From assembly GCF_032062135.1 (NCBI RefSeq), contig NC_092859.1, forward strand, positions 71,284,985 through 71,348,984: a stretch of 64,000 bases of DNA, read 5' to 3'. How positions within the stretch are numbered: the first letter of the stretch is position 1; each line of letters begins with the position of its first letter. The notes beneath the pieces were generated by a model that did not search any database, had not been told where the DNA came from, and saw only the letters and a list, made by a program, of their open reading frames with translations. Source of the DNA: Pyxicephalus adspersus (lineage: Eukaryota > Chordata > Amphibia > Anura > Pyxicephalidae). Positions 40,051-52,440 of this stretch are shown here, in pieces. The position numbers and the translations under genes are program-made.

Positions 40051-43000
40051 GTAGTGGGGGAGTGAACATGACCAGAAGATATAGAGACCAGGAGACATTG
40101 TGATATAAGCTTCTAAAGTTATATGCAGTTCTTTATTTGTTCTGCAAATGTTATTTTTGTCCGTAGCACGTTTTCATCCAGCCTACTGGTTCTTATTTAT
40201 AACTGTGACACAAAGGTAGTCATAGGCAGATAAAAAGGAGCTGGGGTGTTAAGTTCAGTAGTTGCAGGAACAGCTGGGATTTTTAAAGTCAGCACATATG
40301 TATTTGTGTTTCTATCTTAATTAAGGATTTGTGTGGATTAAGTATTTCCAACGTGGCCATCTAAGCAACATGAAAATACACTCTCCCTGCTGTGTGATAT
40401 TTTATTTTAATTTACATGGCAGTTCCAGGCTCCTCGTGCCTTCCTCATCTGTAGTTTGGCTAGTAGCTTTAAAATATACAGGAAATAAAATGCAAGATTT
40501 GGCTTCAATCGTTTCGGGTTTGGTGAATGTCAAAGTCCATCTAAACCCTTGACTAACTGAACTTAGGCAGGTTTTCCCTTTCCTAATGTTCAGGCAAGAG
40601 GAGGGTTAAGTGCCATGGAACAACATTGCCATTAGGAAAGCTGCAGAGCTGACACTTGTTCATGGTAGCTAAGAGCCTAATTCCAGAAACTAACAGTACT
40701 GAGATGTAACATAGTTTCAATTTATGGCCAATATTACTGGGCTTGGTATCTTCTGTATATAAGTGGTATACTTCCGATAACTAATCACTGCTGCATTGAG
40801 TAAACATTTTCAGCATCCGCCACATACTCTGAGCCAACTCCCCTTTATAAATGCATCAGTGCCGTGGGGAGCATTTAACCTTTTGACTCTCGCTCACTTG
40901 CTATCCTAACCCTACCCTATTGGATTCAGTTGCCAAAGGGGATTTAGACGGCAACTTCCACAAACTAGGATATCTTTACTATGTCTTTAATAGGAATTGG
41001 CATTGTGCAAATACTAATAAGAGAAATTATTGTACTACTGCAGTACTTCTTTTGTGATCCCGTGATTGCTGAAAAGGTTAGAAAGTCATTTAGAGACTGC
41101 AGGCCTTTATTAAAAAAACATTTCAATTTGTTTTGTTGCTCTGATCTAAACAGGCTGCTAATTCCACCTTAGCTAATTATTTACAATGGCAGATAATAAG
41201 CAAAATAAGCATGCTCACTCTACAGGCTGTTTGTAATTGATCTCAGACTAGTGAAATGATTTTTCTTAGTTCAAAAGCTGCTATGTGTTAATTAAAGGTT
41301 AAACTAATTTGTTCTCCCTTGGGCTATTGGCAGAAAAAAAGGGGAATGATTGGCTTCTGGGTGATGTCTGTGTAATCAAAAAGCCCTAAATATAAAGTGG
41401 GCTTCATATTAACCTGGCTAAATTCTGGACAAGTGGGAATTAGGAAAAAGTACATAATAAAAAGTTACCGTCTGTGAAGTTTGCATGCCAAAACAATCTC
41501 TAGGTCCAAAAACAAAGGTGGATGAAGATATTTACACTTTTCCTCAGAGGATGAGTTTGGTACCATTCTACTAAACTTTACAGTTTGCCAAATGGACAGC
41601 ATATCATTTTATATAACTTCACCATCCTATAGCTTGTATAAAGTTCATCCTAAAAATGAGGTATTTACTATAGATTGTGATCATTTAAAAAAAACTGTAA
41701 AAAAATTGAGAACAAATTCACTTTATAATATGTTTAGCCAGCAGGAGAGCTTATGAGAGCCTAAGTAGGGATCATCAATGTCTCTGTGTTAATTAAATGG
41801 TTATTAAAGTTTATACAGTTATTAAACATTATTTTCACATTTTCATTTTCTTTAAATTGATACATGTTTAGTGTAAAATATTTTTGAGCAAATGGGCTTC
41901 CAGGGCTGAAAACAAGTCAAAACAAGAGTTTCCTGTATGTTCTTACGCTTAAATGCTTGACGTCCAACATCTAAAACCTACACTTAACACATAACTCAAA
42001 CCTACATTATAACATTTTTTTTTGTTGTGCAGCTTTTTTTTTAACAACTACCTGCTAATTTTGTTATCAAAATCCATATTTAGGCGGCTCATATTATGGG
42101 GTGCCAAATGTCTCTCAACTGTGATTCTGATTTGTCACCCAGTCACAAATGATGCTGGTTAGGACTATATGGTGGAGGAAGCAAGAAGACACACATCGGT
42201 AAGTTTGGTAAAGCTGCAGGCCACTAGAAAGGTAAAAGGAGATGAATGTCACATGGCTTGTCTTTTTTTATTTTTGACCCTTTTAAAGGAAACCCTAAAG
42301 ATGACTTTTTATTTTATTGTCCAAAAGCCCCTCCTGTGCATCCTTTTATTTGGCTTTACTTTGTTACTATGACCTGGTTTTCACTAACTTATTGGCTAAG
42401 CCCTTATGGCATTGCCCAATGACCAGGTTGTGGATCTCCTTAATTTCTAAAAGTTCTATATACCAGGAATATGAGAAACTGTAGGCACAAAGATGTGTAT
42501 AAGGACTTACTTATTAAAGATTGATTCAATCTTTGAAGAATCAGTTATTGGATTGTAATTTGGAGCTGGGTGTCGTAGTATATTTTACATAAAGTCTCAT
42601 ATTTCCATCTGATGAAACACTGTGAAAGAACTGGGCCAAAGATGAGGAATGTGTTTAAACTTGCTAGAGAAATCACATGTGTACTATTCAGTTGTGTCTA
42701 GGGAACATTTTATCACTTGCATACAAAGCACAAACCAGGAACAAGAGTCACATTTATTGTCCTCTGTAATCCAACCTCACGTGATTTTAAATCAAGCTAA
42801 ACTGGACTGTGCATTCTGCTACTGTAAATTGGAATATTTCTTGATATTGTATCACTAAACAAATCCTTATTTTAAATATGCAGAAAATCGATGCAAGTGG
42901 GTCAAAATAAAAGTTCTTTGTATTTCAAATCTGATGTAGGCAACAAAGGCACCACAAGGCCTGCGGGTCTTTGAAGGATCTAGGTGCCTCCAGCCTTAGC

Positions 43001-45143
43001 AGAATGTTTTTCTTTTTTATGCAGGGCCACAAGAGTGCCACAAAGTGTTACCAAGGCTAAGGAGAGCAGCAACTAATATACATGATGCTAGTTTGCCAGT
43101 ACAGTCACTAAAAATGGCCAGTATGAGTACAAACATTTACAGATGTGCGCTTCAGCTTGTACCAGCCTGTCCATTCAGACCTAATAGGTTTAGCTTTTAA
43201 ACGAATATGTTGATAATGCAGAAGCTCAGAAAAGTTGCTTATACTGGGTTACTGAGTAGTAGTAACCACTGATGTCAAATCTTTATGAAAATGCAGATGC
43301 ATATCATCTCCGGTACCTAATATGATGTGTAACTGCTGCTATATGATATCCCATGACCACGCCAGATCGTGGCTCTTTTGGTAGTGTGGACAATGGGCAT
43401 GCAATGTATAGATGCAACTATGATTAATTGTGGCATTTTCCAAGCTTGCAGATTATAATTTGGGTAGTGAGTGGAGATGACAACCTTGCTATATCCTGGA
43501 ACAGAAGGACACCACTAAAGATTTGTTTTGCCTTATAGCAGGAGAATCCCTTTTGGCAAAAGATGGACTTTTACCTTGCTCCTTAAAGTGTACCTGTAGC
43601 TAACACTTGTTTTTTTTGTTTTTTTTTAATATTGTGGGGGAAGATTAGAACCCTTGTAAGGTTTACTGATATACAGAGCTGATTGATTTTTGCATTGCAT
43701 TTTTATATCTGTCTGTTTGCATATAATTAAAGATATACTAAAGTTTAATTTTACTCTGTGTTATCTCTGTTAATATTCATATAAAATGTCACACATCTAT
43801 GAGGTATCACCTACAACCCAAGAACATAATGATAGCATAATTATGTCCTGTCTAAAATGCCTAAACACTGCATCTGTTGTTGTACAACTGTTCTACGGAT
43901 GATGGATTTAACAATTTGGGGGTTAGAAGGATATCACTTCTTTCATATACCCTGTTACGAACTGTATGTCAGTCATATCAATTGACATCAAATCTGCAGA
44001 CCCCAATACCCATCAAAATCAAATTTCTGGAATATTTTTCCTTGCATGAAATTGCATTTCTATAATTTTAATTCATATTTGATTTATGTGATATGACTAG
44101 CTAGGGAGTCTTCCTGTCTGCAAAAACAATGATTGAAGATTGGTGTTGATTGCCTGTAAACTCTAATTATGTAAATCTGCCATTGAATATCAGCAGTTAT
44201 TCATGTTATGTAGGTTTTTAAGTAATTTAAATGACTTATTTATGATCTATCAATCCAGTCAATAAAACTGATTGATGTTTGGAAAATAATAGGAAGGGTA
44301 GCTCCAAGGTTTGGTCAAATGGAAGCCCTTAATGGGCATGTTCCTACACAACAGTAACCACAAAATGTTGATATCACATATGCAAACACACTGTTACATG
44401 TATAACATTCAAGCCATAATATATTTTAAATGTACAAACAATTCTAGAAAAGTGTACCTCACTGGTATAAATACCCTTCTACGTATATAGAAGGGAAAGT
44501 AAAAATAATCCCTTCAAATGGTTTAGAAACATTAAACTTTATGTTACAGTTCAACATTTTTTTCTGTTCTTTTTACTAACTATATTAGTGATCTTTTTAT
44601 ATATAAATAATCTTAAAATGTATCTGTTTTATTGAGAATGTATAGCAATTTTCATAGGAAATTTCCCCGTAATGAAGAGAGTTATATTGTACATCTGAGT
44701 CTTATACATTTGTTGCTAGAGCAACTGTTTGTAAAAGATTGCTGTCTATTCTTTTTTTCATGTAAATTCTTTTTTTCCTTTTTTTTCCCCATCACTCCGA
44801 ACACGGACACGAGCAGCAGTAAAAAACAGAGGTTCTAGTCCCCTGATGACAATTCAACCTTTCATATATATTACTATATTTAAGTGATGAAGCACATGCA
44901 ATAGTAAATATATATTGTGTTTCCAGCAGTGATAACAGCTGCTGCACGGGTTAATACTTTTGCTAGCAACACATAGGAGAGTCGGGCCGCTGCTCTCTGA
45001 CAAAAGAATTGGCCCACTCTTAAGCAGTTTGACATATTGCCAACACAGTAAGCAAGAGTGCACTGGAATGAAGCAATATTGGCCCTGGGGGAACTTTGCT
45101 ACCATTCTACAGATGTGTGTCCCCTGGTCTGATTCCACACAAA
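40051..45143. other. Intergenic DNA, no gene recognised
   Basis: No supported gene or repeat. A stretch at 40980-41340 has dense homeobox-like sites and is listed as a finding. Confidence 0.45.
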
Positions 45144-45346
45144 GGACCTGATTTATTAAAGCTCTAAAGGGGTTGAGATAATACACTTTCATCAGTGAAG
45201 CTTGGTGTTCCAGCAAACCTGAAAGTAATTTGCTATTTGTTTTCAATCCTGGACCAGATTCATTCCAGGTTTTTTTCAGGATCACCCAGTTTCACAGATA
45301 AAAGTGTATTTTCTCCATCCTTGGAGAGCTTTAATAAACCAGGCCC
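45144..45346. mobile_element. Palindromic MITE (TTAAAGCTCTCCAAGG family), copy 2
   Basis: The two halves are inverted copies: GATTTATTAAAGCTCTAAAG and ATACACTTTCATCAGTGAAG on the left, ACAGATAAAAGTGTATTTTC and CTTGGAGAGCTTTAATAAAC on the right. The best preserved of three copies. The 143-codon minus-strand open frame crossing it is an artefact. Confidence 0.8.
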
Positions 45347-46719
45347 ATACTGTTATTGTAAAAGAACAAATAAGAGCCCATATTTGTTACTGTATGTGCA
45401 GTGTGGCACATGGACGAAAAAGCACACTGTTGATTAGTGCAGGGTTTGGGTGAAATGGGGTTCATCAGACAACACTCTAACCCTTTCTGTTGCTCTGTAT
45501 GAGAAAGTTTGTATGAGTTGCATTCTGACTCCCCTATGTGCTGCCAGCACAGAACTTTTCAAATCTTTCTGCAGCCTATAGCAGCTCAATGCACAAAAGC
45601 CCATTTTGTTTACTGGCTGCATTTTAGTAATTTATAAGAAAAGTATGATTATTAAATGAAAACATACTGGTTTTCGGTCATTTTTTAAAAGTAATTAAAA
45701 CTAGTTTTGTATCCTAATAAAGAATGCACAGATTGAAAATGTTTTAGAGAAAAGGTACACACAAGCATGGGCACTGTTGATTGAAGAAGTATGCAAATAG
45801 GTGTATTGGACCACTGGTAAGCTGCGCTGCCATACTGTGTGTGGGTGAGCTGCAAAATAAATAGAGGAAATGTGTTATGTATATTGTTGAAGAAAATAAC
45901 TTTTTTATATGAATTTTTATATGAAATGTCAGTAGTAAAAAACATAAATATGTGCATGAAAGGTCTGTTGTACAATGCATTACACAGTTTCCATTAAAGT
46001 TATGCACATTATATGGAGAGAGTACATATCATGTCATTTTAATATCCCATAAAGCAACAAAAACTTGAAAGATATAGTATTGGAGGTGCTTAGTATTCCT
46101 GAATAATTGAAACAAGTGTCATTTATACAGCCATTCGGCCCAGTCACTGAGGATATGCCTTCTTTTATAACCTTGAAAAATGTAGATTGCATTTCAGAGG
46201 CACATTGACAAAGACTTTGTGTTGAAAGAGCGAAGATATCTGGGAGCAAGCAAACGGATTCCAATCTGAATAGAAAGGAAATATAAAAGACATTTAAAAT
46301 AATATGCACTCATCGGTTTTTAGGATTTTCACACTATGCAGTTTCTCTTATCCTCTGTCATTGGTGCTCCTATATTATTAGAGAATGGTTTTGTTAGAAA
46401 TTACTTTATTTAGTAGTTCTTGAACACAAAAAATCAAAATACTGGGGTCACATATGTGTGTAGTCTGAGTTTAGAATAAAGAGAGAATGGCAGTTGAAAA
46501 TCTATTTTTTTACAGATTACTTGCTTCCATGGTGCCATCAATACTTGGAACTGGATTGGAGTCACAGACAACTTACCCTACAAATGATGCACAGTTCAGA
46601 AATCGTGTTCCAATGCTACTTGTTCTATTGAGTGTGACAGTGGTAATTCTTAGTTCAGCTGGCATTGCTACATCATGTGGCTAAAAGTTTTTGGACACCT
46701 GACCTTCACACCCATACTA

Positions 46720-47475
46720 CCCTGTTTCCCCGATGATAAGGCACTGTCTTATATTTTTTGAAATGCCAAAATATGCCCTAGGTCTTATTTTCTGGGGGAT
46801 GTCTTATTTTTCCATGAAGAAGACTACAGTACACATTTATTGTTGAAAATCACTCATGATCACTCATGTGCTATTCATTGTTCCCTTCTGATCACTCTGT
46901 GCCATTGATTGTCCCCTTCTATCACTCTGTGCCATTGATTGTCCCCTTCTGATCACTCTGTGCCATTTCATGTGCCATTCATTGTCCCCTTCTGATCACT
47001 CTGTGCCATTCATTGTCCCCTTCTGATCACTCTGTGCCATTCATTGTCCCCTTCTGATCACTCTGTGCCATTCTTTGTCCCCTTCTGATCACTCTGTGCC
47101 ATTCTTTGTCCCCTTCTGATCACTCTGTCCCAATCATTGTCCCCTTCTGTTCACTGACTCACTTTTTTTGGCTTCTACGGCCGGGTAACAGACTCCGTTA
47201 AGCAGGGATCAGCAGCTTGCTTGTCCTTCCTGGCGGGGAGTCGCGGGCGCGTGTGAGGGCCTTTAAAGTCCCTTTCAGTTTCGCTCTGCACTGCAGCCAG
47301 CACCGAGGACTCATACAGAGGCACACAGTTACCCACCGTACCACCCGAATGGGAGATTCGGCAGGCGCAGGTATCGGTGGGTCTTATTTGCGGGGGGTAC
47401 CTTATTTTAATGTTTTGGGCAAAAATCGGGCGGTGGCCTATTCGATGGGGATGCCTTATCATCGGGGAAACACGG
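46720..47475. mobile_element. TA-flanked non-autonomous mariner-like element carrying a minisatellite
   Basis: The terminal inverted repeats are 24 bp with one mismatch (46720-46743 and 47452-47475, CC[C/G]TGTTTCCCCGATGATAAG), flanked by TA on each side (46718-46719, 47476-47477). A roughly 31-bp tandem array lies at 46866-47158 and a GC-rich segment at 47170-47360. No transposase. It sits inside an older Tc1-like element, so it is the younger insertion. Confidence 0.85.
46866..47158. repeat. Tandem repeat, about 9 units of about 31 bp
   Basis: The unit is close to TGCCATTCATTGTCCCCTTC plus TGATCACTCTG. Units differ by few substitutions and small indels. There are no spacers of unique sequence, so it is not a CRISPR array. 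The same unit appears in reverse at 59271-59330. Confidence 0.9.
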
Positions 47476-47579
47476 TATGTAGCCAGAAATATATGGACAT
47501 TAAGCCAACTTATTAAATTTAAGTGTTTAGGTGTCCCGTTTAGTGAAAACTGCTGGTAATAATCCAGTATTTCAATCAA

Positions 47580-47920
47580 TTGACAACTGTGCATCTCCAA
47601 CTTTGTCAAAATATTTTGGGGAAGCACTTTGCATGTTCCATCATGACTGCACTTCTGGGCACAAAGTCAGGCCTTTCAAGGTATAGTTTTATGAGTTTTG
47701 TGTTTAGTGGGGAACTTGAGTGGCATTCACAGAACCATGTCCACAACTCAATTGAGTACCTATGACATTTATTTGGAATGGCAGGTGAAAACCAGGTCCT
47801 CTTGCTCTCATTAGTACCTGACCTCACAAATGCTCTTTTGAGCACCAATGTCCACAGGCAGACTCCAAAACCTTGTAGAAAGCCTTCCCACAACACTGGA
47901 GGTTGTCACAGCTTCAAGGA
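47580..47920 (+). pseudogene. Tc1/mariner transposase C-terminal remnant
   Basis: Reading + frames gives GELEWHSQNHVHNSIEYL, which aligns to the usual LEWPAQSPDLNPIEHLW around the third catalytic acidic residue. After a stop, VPDLTNALL and then (other frame) NLVESLP-like sequence follow. Stops and frame changes show that it is dead. Confidence 0.75.
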
Positions 47921-48805
47921 GAACCAGTAATAATGCCTATTAACCCATACAGGTATGATGGTCAGGAGTGCACACAAACTTTTGGTATATACTTATAGTG
48001 ATGTGATACAGGAAACTTTCTCTACGTAGGAGGTCACCTCCATATACACAATTTTCGATTGAGTATCATAAATATTGAACTCTGGTCCTAATGCCAATGG
48101 TCTTAAGCAATATCCCAAATGTATTTCTGTTTGTAGTGGTCATATTGCAGATCTCATATTAGTTGAGGGCAGTCAAAGTGCAATGCTGTACTCAGGTTTA
48201 CAAACATCCTCACCTTTCTAAATACCTATATTTGTAAGCATTTATTAGTATCAAAAGAATTTATAATAAAATAGTTACATTTGTACTTCTTAGATGGGAA
48301 TGACACTGCAAGGTAGAATTATGGAAAGCAGTACTGTGGCTGTTTGGATTTTGTTCATACAAAAAGACAATGGAATGCCACTTTTTAATAAAAGTACCCC
48401 ACTAAGACATGCCTTTTCAGGTATCTCTGTGTTGTAGAACTGTGCTGTGACATCTATACAAGTATCATGAAACATGTAAACAATTTACACATAGGCCTAC
48501 AAGTACCGTTTGCCCGATCAGCTTTTTTTCAGATGCATTGGGCAAAGATCTGCAAGAACAGGTGACCAGCCAGGTTAGACAGCCTGAACCAGTTGTTATA
48601 GAAGATACAATGTACCTGCATCACATGCCAGTGTTACTGATCCCCTCCCCACCCATCTATTTCATGCAATAATTGACAAAGGACACAAAGTGATTTCTAA
48701 TTACAGAATGGTAAATGACCAACCTGCCCCTAAAGCAAGTATGTATAGCATAATGTGGTAATAGGTAATAGTGTGCAAACATTTAATCCCTTTGCTGAAA
48801 AGATT

Positions 48806-48897
48806 TATTATTAATATTACAAAGTATTTTTATAGTGCCATCATATTACGCAGCGCTGTACAAAGTCTATAGTTATGTCACTAGCCATCACCTAAAA
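48806..48897 (-). repeat. SINE tail fragment, reverse orientation
   Basis: TATTTTTATAGTGCCATCAT, ATTACGCAGCGCTGTACAAA and GTCTATAGTTATGTCACTAG are the reverse complement of the tail of the SINE at 39761-40050. Confidence 0.75.
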
Positions 48898-50960
48898 TGT
48901 ATTAATACGAAATTTAGAGATTGAGTTGTAATTCCAATGTCTGTTGTGTGCTTTGAGGGAACTGGCAATTTAGGATGGTAAATCTGGTAAAAAAAATACC
49001 TTCAAGAAAGCAATGTTTAGGTTGCCACAGATACACTGAAAGACACCCTGCCAAAAATCATGGAGTCTATGTGCCCATGTGGATCAAGAGCTCTGCGGAA
49101 GTATATGTAAGTTTTATTTGAAAGTTCTGCATTAAGCAACACGTCATTTAATGTGGTGTAATGGTTATAAACATGGCCCTTTATATAGAAATCTTTAGTT
49201 TTTGGTGAATTGTATTTATTTATATTGTTACTGTTACTTTGAAATATTGTGCTCTGGTAATTTCAACACAGAAGATAAAGACATTCAAGAAAACACATGA
49301 AAAGAGCATACTTATTGGTTGCAACTGAAAATATAAAATATTCATATCAAAAATATAAATTCACATGATATAATGAAATGAAGGAATACAGTTGGAATTT
49401 AATTTGCATATTGTATAATGATATTATGTAAATAAATAAATATATATAAATAAATATATATATATATATATATATGTGTATATTTATTTACATATGTATT
49501 TTCAGTATACATCGAGATTTATTTCTGACTTTAAAGACTAGATAAGTTTACTGTAACATTTGAGATGCCTAATGCACTCTGGTCAGTCAGTTTAGACTTT
49601 TTTTCCCATGCGAATGACCAGGTACAGTTACACTGCTGTTTATGGATGCTGTACTTGGCAGGACCCCTTCCTTTGGAAAGGCTACAGAACATACAGTCCT
49701 TTAGCAGAAACATCATGTTGCCAGTTTGAAGGTCAAATAAACTCTATAGTAAACCACAGGTATTCCCAACAGAAGCAAACAAGCAAATAAAGGTCATTTG
49801 ACTAACCCATGTCAATACTTAGAGCAGATACAAAGTGATAAACTGCAAAGAGTCATATACCACAAAGAGAAAGCAGCAATTCTTTGGGTGTATGTACAGT
49901 ATACCATGCATCCTAGGTTTAAACTTAACAGGACCTGTAGAAAAATAACAATTTGTCTACCATTATTAGAATGTGGATAAATCAACAGAATAGCCAGATA
50001 ATTTTCTACATAAGACACCTAAAATATTTGAACAAATAATGTGTGATCAGTGTCTCAGTATTTGGTCAAATGACTACTATAAGAGGGAATTTGGAGCATT
50101 CTTCTACAGTGGAGGTAAATATTTCAACATTTCTTTTTTAAACTATACATTAACAGTGGGAGGCTAATGGGAGATTGGCTGTTGTTTGAGTACAGTTTGC
50201 TCCAAAGAACTTTATCAGACTATTCTGAATATATTTGTGAACTATGTCAGCTAAATAGAAGTTTCTTATTGCATTATCATTTATATTTATAAATCCTTAT
50301 TTCTGTATGAAAATGTCTCATTATACTTGTACAGCAGCAGAGCTAGGAAATGGTTGTAACTTGCAGCTCATTATCACACTGAAAGTTGGTAAATTGGCAG
50401 ACTCACTAAAAACAAAGCACTGAGATAAGTTAGTGATTGTTTTAGGCATCAGTTTCATAAATGATCTTTGTATGTACAGGCTGCTCAGCTATTGGATATA
50501 GATTTTTGCCCAAGATGATCACAAACAACACAATATAATTTCCCCGGAATAGAAACCTGTCAGCCATTCTAAATATTAAGTTGAATCCTGCCAACACATA
50601 ACGTTCTGCATCCAAAGAAATGCAGCGCAACCCAAAGCAAAAAGCAAGTTAAATATTCCGGAAACAATGCCCTTCAACATGAACCCTTTTCCTGATTTTG
50701 CTTTGTTATCAGGACCTTCCTTTTTCTGTTTAAAGAGAGGACCATTATTGGGGTCCTGGAGGAAAAGGGACTTAGGTAAGGTAGAAAATTGTTCTATTGC
50801 TAAGAAATGTAATAGCAAGTTTGTAGAGCTTGCTTTTACGCTGAACTTTTAAAAGTTTAAAATACAATAAATGTAATAAAATAGCTAAATAGCAATGAAG
50901 GTGCAGATGCTTGCCGATATATTTAGTAAAGTTTCTGAGTGCCCAGGAGCTGCCACTGTC
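48898..50960. other. Intergenic DNA with AT microsatellite
   Basis: An AAAT/AT-rich tract at 49431-49495 can fold on itself (AAATAAATATAT with ATATTTATTT). No gene recognised in the remainder. Confidence 0.55.
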
Positions 50961-51389
50961 TAAAGCTACGTACACACTTCCAATTATTATCGTCAGAAAA
51001 CGAACGACGAACGTTCCTGCACGATATATATGAACGATCGTATAGCACCGATACTGCACATAGAGGTAACGACACGATCGTTCGTAGATATTGTACACAC
51101 AATAGATACGATCGTTTAAGCGATAGAGGAACTATGTGCACGACAGGAAAGTGAACGGACGTTCGTTCATCACGCATGCTCTGAACATGGACGATCAACG
51201 AACGACCGTACACACGAACGATGTTCAACGATCATCGTCCAATCCGATCCGTCGGTCCGGTCGTTCGTTTCCAACAATTTTCCTCGTTCGTCGGCGTCGT
51301 TGGTTACTTTTTTACGAACGATTTTTTGCCCAATCGATCGTTCGTCGTTCGATTGGAACGATAAAAATTGGAAGTGTGTACGCACCTTA
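50961..51389. mobile_element. Foldback MITE of the GTACACAC/CGAACGA family, copy B
   Basis: The ends TAAAGCTACGTACACACTTC and GAAGTGTGTACGCACCTTA are inverted copies. Next to them lie ATTATTATCGTCAGAAAACG and CGATTGGAACGATAAAAATT. The whole 429-base element is filled with CGATCGTT and CGTTCGT palindromes and is far richer in CpG than its surroundings. It appears intact at both ends. Confidence 0.88.
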
Positions 51390-51541
51390 ATTGCTCCATT
51401 ATTATCACAACCCACCTATAACTGCTACACTTGAATTATCTAACATATAATATATTAATTTCACTTTGCCTGTTTTAATAAATGCAATTTAACACCATTA
51501 ATATATAATAGTCAAAAAGGAAAAATTATATTAGGGTAAAG

Positions 51542-51784
51542 CAGCCTTTTTCTTAACCATTCTTACATGGGGGGACCTCTTGAAAAAACTTTCAGGTCTT
51601 AGGGAACCCTTGATCTAATTGCTATATCCATGGCTCTTAACTATTGATAAGTGGGAAGAATGTCACCCTTACAGATAGCCAAAAAGATCATTGGTGCCAC
51701 CTAAACTGACCTGAGAGACATAAATTACTAATTGGGTAAGGAACTCCTAGTAACCTCTGCAGGAACCCTGGTTGAGAAACACTG
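51542..51784. mobile_element. hAT-like MITE, copy 3 (most complete)
   Basis: The left end CAGCCTTTTTCTTAACC and right end GGTTGAGAAACACTG are inverted copies of the CAGTGTTTCTCAACC type seen in hAT elements. The flanking octamers (GGGTAAAG and CTATAAAG) are only partly alike, so the 8-bp duplication is not clean. A separate end fragment lies at 51838-51870. Confidence 0.75.
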
Positions 51785-51919
51785 CTATAAAGGGTAAGGG
51801 TATATTCAGACAGTGAGGCTGCAGTAAGGTTACTGTTTCCCTCTGGAGGAACCCTTATTAGGAAACACTGGGGTAGATTGAAAGAAGGTTTTAGGGCTCT
51901 GGTACAATATACATGTTTA

Positions 51920-52440
51920 AAAATTCAAGAAGCTTAAGAGAGGCCCGTACCCGTAAGAAATTAGGCGCAGGGCCTACATGACAGGGTGTGAATCCTAGCC
52001 CAGGGGTGTTAGGGGTTAATAGATAAAGTAATGCTGGGAGGGGTGGGCGGGGTGTCGGGGTCAGAGGGGATTAGACATAGGACAAGTTAAAAGGGGGAAG
52101 ACAGAATAGGGAAGCCCTCTTTTTGGGAGGGTGCGGCTGTAAGGGTGCACAGCCCCTGATTCCCTGGGAGAGAGGCCTGCAGGACCTCTCTTTAAGCAGG
52201 GGCCCTTCATCCTGTGGGGCCCCTCTGGCAGGCTGTGGTACACGCGGGGTCTGTGGCTATCTAATTGTATGGGGGCCTTGGTTTGAATGCCTTACCGAAG
52301 GGGATAGACGGGTGACGTTACAGGTATTTTAGTTTGTGTATTTAATTGTGGGGGAGTGGTTGCTAAGCAGGTGGGGGTCGGGGAGAGGCAGAGGTTTTGA
52401 CGGTGGTGGTAAGGGATGGGCTAGAAGGTCTGAGCTACAC
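51920..52440. repeat. GC- and G-rich block, possible LTR or retroelement fragment
   Basis: Strikingly purine- and G-rich against AT-rich flanks, with TGTTAGGGGTTAATAG at 52007 that could be an LTR start. No paired LTR, primer-binding site or coding region is visible, so this is a tentative label. Confidence 0.3.

Larger units (their letters stand above)
46669..47998 (+). mobile_element. Decayed Tc1/mariner element interrupted by another element
   Basis: The left end (GGCTAAAAGTTTTTGGACAC, CTGACC) and right end (GGTCAGGAGTGCACACAAAC, TTTTGG) are inverted copies. The interior holds a transposase remnant. Nested at a TA dinucleotide 50 bases in is the 756-base element at 46720-47475. Outer limits are approximate. 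Confidence 0.75.

Noticed and set aside
44854..45285. 143-codon minus-strand open frame
   Set aside because: Overlaps a palindromic MITE; no protein similarity or splice context.
46866..47158. Array of regular repeats that could suggest a CRISPR
   Set aside because: Units are directly adjacent with no unique spacers, and the array lies inside a eukaryotic DNA transposon.
47175..47627. 150-codon minus-strand open frame
   Set aside because: Spans the border of two nested transposons, so it cannot be a real gene.
50939..51415. Several Arg-rich open frames on both strands
   Set aside because: They arise from the CGATCGTT/CGTTCG palindromes of the foldback MITE.
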